Part shown: piece by piece, positions 53,281 through 61,199 of the stretch | How positions within the stretch are numbered: the first letter of the stretch is position 1 | Layout: every line of letters starts with the position of its first letter | Assembly (NCBI GenBank): GCA_000703065.1 | Contig: JNLK01000001.1 | Span: 868,001-932,000, forward strand | DNA length: 64,000 nt | Source: Lachnospiraceae bacterium AC2029 | GTDB taxonomy: Bacteria; Bacillota; Clostridia; Lachnospirales; Lachnospiraceae | Direction: 5' to 3' | Translations under genes and position numbers: made by a program | Notes under the pieces: generated by a model | Database searches by the model: none | The model's input: the letters and a program-made list of their open reading frames with translations, nothing else | Told to the model about the DNA's origin: nothing

Positions 53281-53304
53281 TCATGTGGCACGGAACCCGT
53301 CCCT
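53257..53304. repeat. REP-like palindrome, third unit plus inverted arm
   Basis: AGGGACGGGTTCCATGTCAC followed by AT, loop TTTC, and ATGTGGCACGGAACCCGTCC followed by CT. One arm is the end of the third tandem unit. It lies about 29 bases after the stop of the next minus-strand gene and may terminate it. Confidence 0.75.
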
Positions 53305-53332
53305 CTGTCATACGATATTATGGTTATGGAAA

Positions 53333-55384
53333 TTACGGATTCTTGCATCCTCCGCCGTTTGTGAAGTAGTACGTCTTTCCGTCAATGACCTTCTGACCGG
53401 TCACCATGACTCCGCTCGACTCGAAGAAATACCAGATCCCGTCGTCCTTCAGCCAGAGTGTCGTCATGACACCGTTCTTGAAGTAGTACTGCTTGCCGTC
53501 GATCTTCTGCCAACCTTCCAGCATCTTGCCGTCAGCCGCGAAATAGAACCAGGAACCGTTGATCTTCTTCCATCCGGTGGACATTGCTCCGTCCTTCTCG
53601 AAGTAATACCAGGAACCGTCGATCTTCGACCAGCCGATCTCCTTTACACCGTTTGCATCGATATGCAGGGTCTTGCCCTCGATCTTCATCCAGGTGTTCT
53701 TCGGATAGGTGTTGTTCTGCTTCGGCGAGTTGCCGATCATGTGCATTACATGAGCTTCCGACATCACGCCATGGCATGCATAGCAATATACTCTGTGGCT
53801 TACGGTGCCTACCGTCCGGGTATTATGACAGTAAACCTTTGCAAGTCCGTCCTCGCTCCAGCCATAGAACAGCAGGGTGTGAACAAAGGGTCTTCCGTCT
53901 CTCTCATGAGGACAGTACAGGAGGATCAGATCTCCTGCCGCGATCTCCTTGCCTTCCGGTATATTCTCCAGCTTCACATATCCGTCTTCGATGGGAACAA
54001 CGATCTCCTCGATATCGGAATGCTTTGCCAGCTTATTATGCAGCGCGGTTGCGTGCTGATCGTATTCATTGATACCGCCGCCTGCCTTCAGACAGTTGGA
54101 ACCGAACTCCGCACACTGCCAGCCGTAGATACACTTATCTCCTGCCAGTCCCTTGCTGACATCGATTGCAGTATGTTTGATGGCAAAATCGATCGCCTTT
54201 GCAGGATCATAACCGGAAATGGGCTTGGTTATGGTCTCATCAACCTCTCCGTCCCATACGCCGTCAGGTCCGAAGCTCTGGAGCTTTCCGGCAAGTCTCA
54301 GTTTTCCGGTCACCGGCGTTCCGTCTTTGTCCAGATAAAACCACTGGTCCTTTACCTGGGCCCAGCCGGTCTTCATGACGCCGTCGTCGCCGAAGATATA
54401 CGTCTTTCCGCCGATCTCCTGCATTCCGGTCAGCATCGCACCGTCAGAGGAAAGATAGTAGAACTTCCCACCCAGCTTCTTCCAGCCGGTCTGAAGGATT
54501 CCGTCTGCAGAGAAGAAATACCATTTCCGGCCGATCTGTCTCCAGCCGGTCCGCATAAAGCCTTCACTGCCGAAGTAGTACCAGCTGCTTCCAAACTGCT
54601 TCCAGCCCGTCTTCATGACACCCTGGGCATCAAAGAAATACCACTTCCTGCCGATCTGCTTCCAGCCGGTCCGCATGAAGCCTTCCTTGCCGAAGAAGTA
54701 CCACTTTCTCCCAAACTGCTTCCAGCCGGTCCGCATGAAGCCTTCCTTGCCGAAGAAATACCACTTCTTTCCGATCTGTCTCCAGCCGGTCTGCATGATC
54801 CCGGCAGGACTGAAGTAGTACCACTGGCCCTTCCATTTCATCCAGCCGGTCTTCTTATTCCCGTTGGCATCGATATAGGAATAACTGTTGCCGTTCTTCA
54901 CCCATCCGGCCTTTGCTTCCGTTCTCACATTTACAGCCAGTGCCGGAGCTGCCAGCTTCGATGCATCGACGTCATTTGAATCAGCCGCATCCTTTTCCGC
55001 GGCAGCCGTATCCTGCTTCTTTGTTCCGGCGGTCCTGTCCTGTGACAAGGCCTCCTGATCATCCGTTCCGGCAGTTCCATCCTGCACTACGGCTTCCTGA
55101 TCATCCGTTCCGGCAGTTCCATCCTGCACTACGGCTTCCTGATCATCCGTTCCGGCAGTTCCATCCTGCGCTACGGCCTCCTGATAATCTGTTCCGGCAG
55201 TCTCATTCTGTACTGCCACTCCGCCCTCTTCCTCCGGAGTCGTCTCCTCCCCCGAACTCTCTGCCATCACCGCAGACTCCGCCTCATCCGGCACCTCGGC
55301 CGCCTCGGCTCCCTGCGGAATTCCCAGGCTGAGCGACCCGCAGAGCAAAGCCGCAGCCATCCCCAGTTTCCATTTCCTTCTCAT
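53333..55384 (-). CDS. Secreted repeat protein with amidase-like domain
   Basis: 683 residues. A signal peptide, then a low-complexity region with a 14-residue repeat (QEAVVQDGTAGTDD, about four units, roughly residues 68-120), about ten cell-wall-binding repeats (GWRQIGKKWYFFGKEGFMRT), a catalytic-type insert at about 400-555 and more repeats to the end. The insert has YGWQCAEFGSNCLKAGG and a later PFVHTLLFYGW, the Cys/His arrangement of Amidase_6/NlpC-P60-like enzymes. It probably cuts peptidoglycan peptides or amides at the surface. The start ATG at 55384 opens the signal peptide. The REP palindrome lies after its stop. Confidence 0.85.
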   Translation of the reverse strand: MRRKWKLGMAAALLCGSLSLGIPQGAEAAEVPDEAESAVMAESSGEETTPEEEGGVAVQNETAGTDYQEAVAQDGTAGTDDQEAVVQDGTAGTDDQEAVVQDGTAGTDDQEALSQDRTAGTKKQDTAAAEKDAADSNDVDASKLAAPALAVNVRTEAKAGWVKNGNSYSYIDANGNKKTGWMKWKGQWYYFSPAGIMQTGWRQIGKKWYFFGKEGFMRTGWKQFGRKWYFFGKEGFMRTGWKQIGRKWYFFDAQGVMKTGWKQFGSSWYYFGSEGFMRTGWRQIGRKWYFFSADGILQTGWKKLGGKFYYLSSDGAMLTGMQEIGGKTYIFGDDGVMKTGWAQVKDQWFYLDKDGTPVTGKLRLAGKLQSFGPDGVWDGEVDETITKPISGYDPAKAIDFAIKHTAIDVSKGLAGDKCIYGWQCAEFGSNCLKAGGGINEYDQHATALHNKLAKHSDIEEIVVPIEDGYVKLENIPEGKEIAAGDLILLYCPHERDGRPFVHTLLFYGWSEDGLAKVYCHNTRTVGTVSHRVYCYACHGVMSEAHVMHMIGNSPKQNNTYPKNTWMKIEGKTLHIDANGVKEIGWSKIDGSWYYFEKDGAMSTGWKKINGSWFYFAADGKMLEGWQKIDGKQYYFKNGVMTTLWLKDDGIWYFFESSGVMVTGQKVIDGKTYYFTNGGGCKNP

Positions 55385-55467
55385 AATCCCACTCCATCTT
55401 TACATCATTTTGATGCCACACTACGCAAGCCCCTCTAACCACAGGTTACAATCCATTTCCGGTAAAC

Positions 55468-56265
55468 CTATTTCCCCATTGCATTCTTCAGGATACCGCC
55501 ATACCAGTCGATCAGCTGTGTCCCGAACAGGATCGCAAGATACAGTCCGACACAGAGCGACGGGCCAAAAGGAATATGCTCCTTGCCACCCTTCTTCTTC
55601 CGGAGCATGACCGTGATCCCCACGGCTCCTCCGACGATGGCTCCCATAAAGAAACCGCTGACGATCATCTTCCACCCCAAAAGGAAGCCTGCCGCAAACA
55701 TCAGCTTGATATCTCCTCCGCCAAATGCGCCGGAAATGATCAGGTTGATGAGGATCATGGGAACTGCGATACACACCATTCCCACAAGACGGTTCACGAT
55801 CGTGATCTCCGAAAAGGGAGAGGTCCACTGGAAGGTCAGGATCGACAGACCTCCGATGGCAAGGATGATCACGTTCAGCACAAACGGGATCTCCATGGTA
55901 TCCAGATCGATCATCGCGATCAGAAGCAGTATGATCGTAACCGCCAGCAGCGTCCAGGTGGCCGCATTTGCTCCGTACCGGATCACAAGCCCTGCCGACA
56001 GTGCCGCTCCCAGAACGAGAAACGCCGCAAAACGGCGCGGACGTTCCTTGATCACGTCACCCACAGGCATATGGATCAGCTTCGCCTCGGCCTCTTTTCT
56101 GGCAAGAAATTCCGCCTTCTGTTTCTTGGTCATCTTGCCATCCACATCCTCGTCGTAGTCCTCCCGGGCACGGATCGCCGCATCCCATCTGCGGTTGACG
56201 ATGGCCATAACGCCGGCCAGGAGAATTCCGACCAGGATAAAGATGATCATCAATACTACATCCAT
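55468..56265 (-). CDS. A24-type prepilin peptidase
   Basis: 265 residues with about 7 hydrophobic segments. The two catalytic aspartates of the A24 family are in AMIDLDTMEIP and GAFGGGDIKLM (GxGD). These enzymes cut the leader of type IV pilin-like proteins. The N-terminal methylase domain with its CxxC pairs is absent; instead there is a short charged region (DYDEDVDGKMTKKQKAEF). No pilin genes are in the window. Confidence 0.82.
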   Translation of the reverse strand: MDVVLMIIFILVGILLAGVMAIVNRRWDAAIRAREDYDEDVDGKMTKKQKAEFLARKEAEAKLIHMPVGDVIKERPRRFAAFLVLGAALSAGLVIRYGANAATWTLLAVTIILLLIAMIDLDTMEIPFVLNVIILAIGGLSILTFQWTSPFSEITIVNRLVGMVCIAVPMILINLIISGAFGGGDIKLMFAAGFLLGWKMIVSGFFMGAIVGGAVGITVMLRKKKGGKEHIPFGPSLCVGLYLAILFGTQLIDWYGGILKNAMGK

Positions 56266-56277
56266 AAAATGTCCCCC

Positions 56278-58077
56278 TTATGAATCCTGCTCAGCGCTTT
56301 CCAGCCTGATACCAAGCTCCTCCAGCTGTACAGGATCCACCACATTCGGAGCCTCGCTCATCAGATCGGAAGCATCCTTTACCTTCGGGAAGGCGATCAC
56401 TTCACGGATGGAATCGCATTTACACATCAGCATCAGGAGACGATCCAGTCCGTAGGCCAGTCCCGCATGCGGGGGAACTCCGTACTTAAACGCGGTAAGA
56501 AGGAAGCCGAACTTATCCTCTGCGCTTTCCTTCGTAAGGCCGATGACCTCGAACATTTTCTCCTGTATGTCATTCTGGTGGATACGGACGGAACCTCCGC
56601 CGATCTCCACGCCGTTAAGTACGATATCGTATGCCTTTGCACGTACGGCACCCGGATCGCTGTCCAGCTTGTCCAGATCCTCCTCCATGGGCATGGTGAA
56701 GGGATGGTGCATGGCTACAAATCTCTCCTCTTCCTCGCTCCACTCCAGCAGCGGGAACTCGGTGATCCATACGAACCTGTAGGTATCCTTATCGCAGAGT
56801 CCCATTTCCTCGGCCATATGGCAGCGGAGTGCACCCAAAGTCTCCAGAACCAGCTTCTTCTTGGCATCTGCCAGGATCAGAACCAGGTCCCCGGCCTTTG
56901 CACCGGCCTTTGCCTTGATCGCTCCCAGCTCCTCCGGCTTCATGAACTTGGCAAAGGAGCACTTCTCATCTCCCTCTTCGGGTATGGAAATGTAGGCAAG
57001 GCCCTTCATTCCGTAGCCCTTTACGAACTCCGTCAGGGCGTCCAGCTTCTTGCGCGCCATGCCGCCCATGCCCGGAACCGTGATACAGCGAACGGTTCCG
57101 CCTGCCTCCAGCGCACCGCTGAAGACCACAAACTCACAGCCTGCAACCGTATCGGACAGGTCGCAGAGCTCCATGCCGAACCGAAGATCCGGCTTGTCGG
57201 AGCCGTAGCGTTCCATGGCTTCCTTCCAGGTCATTCTCTGGATCGGAAGTTCCACGTCCACACCGATGGCGTCCTTGAACATCCGCTGAAGCAGACGCTC
57301 ATTTACATCGATGACATCATCCACATCCACGAAGGAAAGCTCCATATCGATCTGTGTGAATTCCGGCTGACGGTCTGCACGAAGATCCTCATCACGGAAG
57401 CACTTTGCGATCTGGAAATACCGGTCGTAACCGGAGCACATCAGAAGCTGCTTGAACAGCTGCGGTGACTGGGGAAGCGCATAGAAATTGCCCGGGTGGA
57501 TCCGGCTGGGAACCAGATAATCTCTCGCCCCTTCCGGAGTGGACTTGCAGAGGATCGGAGTTTCGATCTCCAGGAAGCCCTCATCCGCCATAAATGCGCG
57601 GACCGTTGTGGTCACCTTGCTTCGCAGCATGATATTTGCCTGGATATCCGGACGACGAAGATCCAGGAACCGGTACTTCAGACGGATATCCTCCTTGGTC
57701 TTACTGTCAGCCTCCACCGGGAACGGAGGTGTCTCCGCCTCGGAAAGGATCCGAAGAGAATCCGCGATCAGCTCGATCTCACCGGTTGCCATATTTTCGT
57801 TCACGCCGCCGGCCCGGAGCTCCACCTTACCGGTCACTGCGATCACGAACTCGGAGCGAAGCCGGGCCGCACGCTCGAAGGCGTCCGCACCTGCTGTCTT
57901 CTCCTCGAAAATGATCTGAAGCACGCCGGAGCGGTCTCTCAGGTCCGTGAATACGATCCCGCCCTTATTGCGGCTCTTCTGTACCCAGCCCATGACCGTG
58001 ACCTGCTCACCGACATTTGCCTTTGATAATTCTGCACATCTGTGGGACCGCTTCAGTCCCTTCATGGATTCTGCCAT
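56278..58077 (-). CDS. aspS: Aspartyl-tRNA synthetase
   Basis: About 599 residues, bacterial length with the GAD insertion. The OB-fold anticodon domain begins EQVTVMGWVQKSRNKGG, and class II motifs include RFLDLRRPDIQ and GLAYGLDRLLMLM. It attaches aspartate to tRNA-Asp. The ATG at 58077 has AGAAGGAGATGACAAGA upstream and gives MAESMKGLKRSHRC; farther starts are less likely. It lies downstream of the DUF6273-like gene but with a 90-base gap. Confidence 0.96.
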   Translation of the reverse strand: MAESMKGLKRSHRCAELSKANVGEQVTVMGWVQKSRNKGGIVFTDLRDRSGVLQIIFEEKTAGADAFERAARLRSEFVIAVTGKVELRAGGVNENMATGEIELIADSLRILSEAETPPFPVEADSKTKEDIRLKYRFLDLRRPDIQANIMLRSKVTTTVRAFMADEGFLEIETPILCKSTPEGARDYLVPSRIHPGNFYALPQSPQLFKQLLMCSGYDRYFQIAKCFRDEDLRADRQPEFTQIDMELSFVDVDDVIDVNERLLQRMFKDAIGVDVELPIQRMTWKEAMERYGSDKPDLRFGMELCDLSDTVAGCEFVVFSGALEAGGTVRCITVPGMGGMARKKLDALTEFVKGYGMKGLAYISIPEEGDEKCSFAKFMKPEELGAIKAKAGAKAGDLVLILADAKKKLVLETLGALRCHMAEEMGLCDKDTYRFVWITEFPLLEWSEEEERFVAMHHPFTMPMEEDLDKLDSDPGAVRAKAYDIVLNGVEIGGGSVRIHQNDIQEKMFEVIGLTKESAEDKFGFLLTAFKYGVPPHAGLAYGLDRLLMLMCKCDSIREVIAFPKVKDASDLMSEAPNVVDPVQLEELGIRLESAEQDS

Positions 58078-58169
58078 TCTTGTCATCTCCTTCTGGTGAC
58101 CCATACGCTAAGTGTTCCGGTCACCAATCATTCTGTCATTTTATCACATCCGCATGGAATTAGAAAGAA

Positions 58170-58919
58170 TCAGGGCTTAATAACCAATGCGGGACGGATC
58201 CCTAAATTATCGCGGTTGACCATACAGCCCAGGTCATAGACGCGACCGTTAAAACCGACATACGCGGCATTTGTGGTATCATCGCCCAGCGACCGAAGCC
58301 ACCATCTGCAGTTCCCGTCAAGGGCGCCGCCTTCAAATGTCCATATCCCCTGCGCCTTTGCATAGGCCGTAGGCTTGCATGCCCGTGCTACTGAGTCGCC
58401 ATCCGCATCATCCGCGAAGTACTCTCTTACTTCAAATTTAGAGAACAGAAACACCCGATCCTCTGCATCTGCTCCATATGATGCATATTCGGCATTCGAT
58501 GAATTATCCGTTGAAATAACAGCCAGTTCATCAGTTGAGAATGCGGTATTCATAAATGAACCGTTCAGCCATTCCCGCAGTGTACATGTCATCCATGACA
58601 CGGACTTTCGTTCGATATGGTACGGCTGAACATCCAGAGCATACCGGCTCATCACCAGCAGGCTCCCGTCCTCTCTTTTTTCAAGAACGATCCACTCGAT
58701 CGGTTCTTTTCCGTTGGATGTATCATTATCCTGCTCATAGTGTCCGAACGCGATCAGAGACCCTGCCTTTGCCGCTTTAAGATCAGTCAAAGTCTCATCC
58801 GTCTGATTCTTTGTTTCAGCGGAATTCCCGCATCCCGTAAGAAACAGGGAAGCCAGAACCGCCAATAACAGAAGTCTCTTTTTCCCTTTTTTGCTGCGAT
58901 GAGTCGTTCGTTTTTTCAT
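58170..58919 (-). CDS. DUF6273-like lipoprotein
   Basis: About 249 residues. A Lys/Arg-rich lipoprotein signal ends in LASLFLTGCG. The rest resembles DUF6273, a C-type-lectin-like domain: FGHYEQDNDTSNGKEPIEWI, CTLREWLNGSFMNTAFS, and RWWLRSLGDD. The function is unknown; this fold can bind ligands or proteins. I use the ATG at 58919; a GTG at 58931 is possible, and neither has a strong ribosome binding site. It lies in the aspS-hemZ gap on the minus strand. Confidence 0.78.
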   Translation of the reverse strand: MKKRTTHRSKKGKKRLLLLAVLASLFLTGCGNSAETKNQTDETLTDLKAAKAGSLIAFGHYEQDNDTSNGKEPIEWIVLEKREDGSLLVMSRYALDVQPYHIERKSVSWMTCTLREWLNGSFMNTAFSTDELAVISTDNSSNAEYASYGADAEDRVFLFSKFEVREYFADDADGDSVARACKPTAYAKAQGIWTFEGGALDGNCRWWLRSLGDDTTNAAYVGFNGRVYDLGCMVNRDNLGIRPALVIKP

Positions 58920-58949
58920 ATAACCATTCACTGTTTGTAATACCCCATG

Positions 58950-60443
58950 TTATCCGAACCTCATCATTCCTTCCGTGGCTTCCCGCTTCCGCTCGATCAT
59001 TTCATCGATCCGGCCCATATACTGGTCGACATTCTTTACATCCTCAACCCGGTCCACGCCCAGGATCTCCCCGGTCTCTTCATTCATCCGGAGCAGCTTC
59101 GTAACGGAGCCGGCTCCCGCAGCCATGATATCCAGCCATTCCTCAATGATGAGAACGTTGTAGAGGCAGGGCTTCTTCGCATACCCCACATTTTCCAGAT
59201 TCCCGGAAATGTTCTTCTGCCGGTACAGATAGTAGGGCTCCAGTCCCATTCTCCGCGCACTTTCGTGTGCAAGGGTCAGCATCTGATCCGTGTACCGGTG
59301 GAAGGTATCCCTCAGCTGGTCGAAGCGGTTCTTCAGCTCCGCAGCACGCTTTACCGCCAGACTGTGAACCGTCAGGCTGTCCGGCGCCAGCTTCTCGATC
59401 AGTCCCAGGGTGTATCGCATATCATCCGGCGTTTCATCCGGAAGCCCCGCGATCAGATCCATATTGATATTGTCAAAGGAAAGCTCCCTTGCCATCCGGA
59501 AGGCCCGGATCACATCCTCGGAGGTGTGATTCCTTCCGATCTTCTGCAGCGTCCTGTCCCGCATGGTCTGGGGATTGATGCTGATCCGTGTCACCTTATG
59601 CCGCTTCATCACCCGCATCTTGTCTGCGGAAATGCTGTCCGGGCGTCCGGCCTCCACGGTATATTCCTTCAAATGGGTAAAATCAAAATTATCCTCAATG
59701 GCACCCAGCAGCCGGTCCAGGAAGCCCGCCTCCAGGGAGGTAGGAGTTCCGCCGCCGATGTAAATGGATACCAATCTTCGCTTGCGGTTTACATAAGATA
59801 TGATCTGTAATTCTCTGATCAATGCATCCAGATAATCACTGACCGACTGGGCATACATGTCGATGGGATACGACGCAAAGGAACAGTAGAGACAGCGTGT
59901 GGGACAGAAGGGAATGGACACGTAGAGACAGTAATCCAGCCTCGGATCCACCTCCTCCAGGATCTCCTTCTCCCGCATAGCCACATCTACTGCAAGAGTC
60001 GCCTTCTCTTCGGAAACCTGATAGGCTTCCATATAGCCGTCAATGATCTCATCCCGCTCCAGCCCGTCTCTCAGAGCCTTCGAAGCGATCTTCGTGGGAC
60101 GCATGCCGGTGAGACTTCCCCAGGGAAGCTCCCTTCCGGTGTATTCGGATAGAAGGCGATAGGAGGCCAGCTTCAGACGGTTCCTGAACCTGGGCTTATC
60201 CTCGTAGTCCCCGTTGATATAGGCCGTGAAGACCACCTTACCGTTTTCCTCCAGACGAAGCCGGGTGTGCTGCTCCATAAAAAGTGCAGTAAAGACAAAC
60301 CGGAACTCCGCATAGAGCTCCCGTTTGTAATCCGCCACCTGCTCCGGCGTCACGCCACGGATCCTCTCATCCGCATAGAAGGCCTGAAGCATGGAACGAA
60401 GATCATTGGTATAGGATGTGTCATTCTCAACCAGTAAAATCAT
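58950..60443 (-). CDS. hemZ: Oxygen-independent coproporphyrinogen III oxidase-like HemZ
   Basis: 497 residues. An N-terminal domain particular to HemZ (SYTNDLRSMLQAFYADERIR), then the radical SAM cluster FCPTRCLYCSF (CxxxCxxC) and IGGGTPTSLEAGFLDRLLG. The C-terminal part resembles the HemN/HemZ family. HemZ is linked to haem synthesis in anaerobic Firmicutes, though many members act as haem chaperones or remain untested. AGGAGAGCGGTAG precedes the ATG, with no other hem gene in the window. Confidence 0.9.
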   Translation of the reverse strand: MILLVENDTSYTNDLRSMLQAFYADERIRGVTPEQVADYKRELYAEFRFVFTALFMEQHTRLRLEENGKVVFTAYINGDYEDKPRFRNRLKLASYRLLSEYTGRELPWGSLTGMRPTKIASKALRDGLERDEIIDGYMEAYQVSEEKATLAVDVAMREKEILEEVDPRLDYCLYVSIPFCPTRCLYCSFASYPIDMYAQSVSDYLDALIRELQIISYVNRKRRLVSIYIGGGTPTSLEAGFLDRLLGAIEDNFDFTHLKEYTVEAGRPDSISADKMRVMKRHKVTRISINPQTMRDRTLQKIGRNHTSEDVIRAFRMARELSFDNINMDLIAGLPDETPDDMRYTLGLIEKLAPDSLTVHSLAVKRAAELKNRFDQLRDTFHRYTDQMLTLAHESARRMGLEPYYLYRQKNISGNLENVGYAKKPCLYNVLIIEEWLDIMAAGAGSVTKLLRMNEETGEILGVDRVEDVKNVDQYMGRIDEMIERKREATEGMMRFG

Positions 60444-60545
60444 CTACCGCTCTCCTATGATCTATGCGCGTCCTTCCTCACAGCATCCGTGCGTGAGTCA
60501 TGCCTAAGGCTCAGAGTACGGATGAGTATCGGAAGACAATTTACG

Positions 60546-61181
60546 TTAGAAATACATATTTTCCGCAATCTCTCTCTGGATCGTGGTGGCTCTGTCATGT
60601 CCCGGGAAGACCAGAGTCTCCTCCGGCAGAGTAAAGAGCTTGTTCCGGATCCCGCTCATCAGCGCATCCTGGCTTCCGCCCGGGAAGTCGGTTCTTCCCA
60701 CGCTTCCGGAGAAAAGAGTATCTCCGTCAAAGAGCAGATGCTGCTCAGGGAAATAGTAGCACATACCACCGGGAGTATGTCCCGGAACCTGAATGCACAC
60801 CATTTTCGTTCCCATGATGTCGATCTCTTCTCCGTCCTTCACCGTACGGTCCGCATCCAGTGTGAACGGCTCCCCGATAAAGGGCAGGGACAGATTCAGC
60901 TGCGGATCCTTCAGCCACTGCAGGTCATCCTCTCCGATGATCACCTCCGCCTCGGGATACTCCTCCTTCAGCCGGGGAACTGCCATGCAGTGATCGAAAT
61001 GCCCGTGTGTCAGAAGGATGGCCTTGGGGATCAGCCCCTGATCCTCGATCATTTTCACAAGATGCTCACCGCTGTCCGCGGGATCGATGATCACCGTATC
61101 CTTAGTCTGCACATTGGAGACCGTATAGCAATTTGTACTGACCGGTCCGAGGACCGCCGAGATGATATTTAACTCTGCCAT
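60546..61181 (-). CDS. Metallo-beta-lactamase fold hydrolase (glyoxalase II-like)
   Basis: 211 residues. The metal motif THGHFDHCMAVP (HxHxDH), a later GHTPGGMCYYFP and FPGHDRAT give the MBL/glyoxalase II pattern. It is likely a hydroxyacylglutathione hydrolase-like or other thioester hydrolase; this family is wide, so the substrate is not assigned. It starts 18 bases after relA. The 100-base gap to hemZ contains CATCCGT and ACGGATG arms about 27 bases apart, too weak to call a terminator. Confidence 0.9.
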   Translation of the reverse strand: MAELNIISAVLGPVSTNCYTVSNVQTKDTVIIDPADSGEHLVKMIEDQGLIPKAILLTHGHFDHCMAVPRLKEEYPEAEVIIGEDDLQWLKDPQLNLSLPFIGEPFTLDADRTVKDGEEIDIMGTKMVCIQVPGHTPGGMCYYFPEQHLLFDGDTLFSGSVGRTDFPGGSQDALMSGIRNKLFTLPEETLVFPGHDRATTIQREIAENMYF

Positions 61182-61199
61182 ATTTTCAACCTTTCCACG

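Noticed and set aside
53270-54979. Long plus-strand open frame
   Set aside because: Antisense to the secreted repeat protein; it has periodic sequence only because the repeats are periodic.
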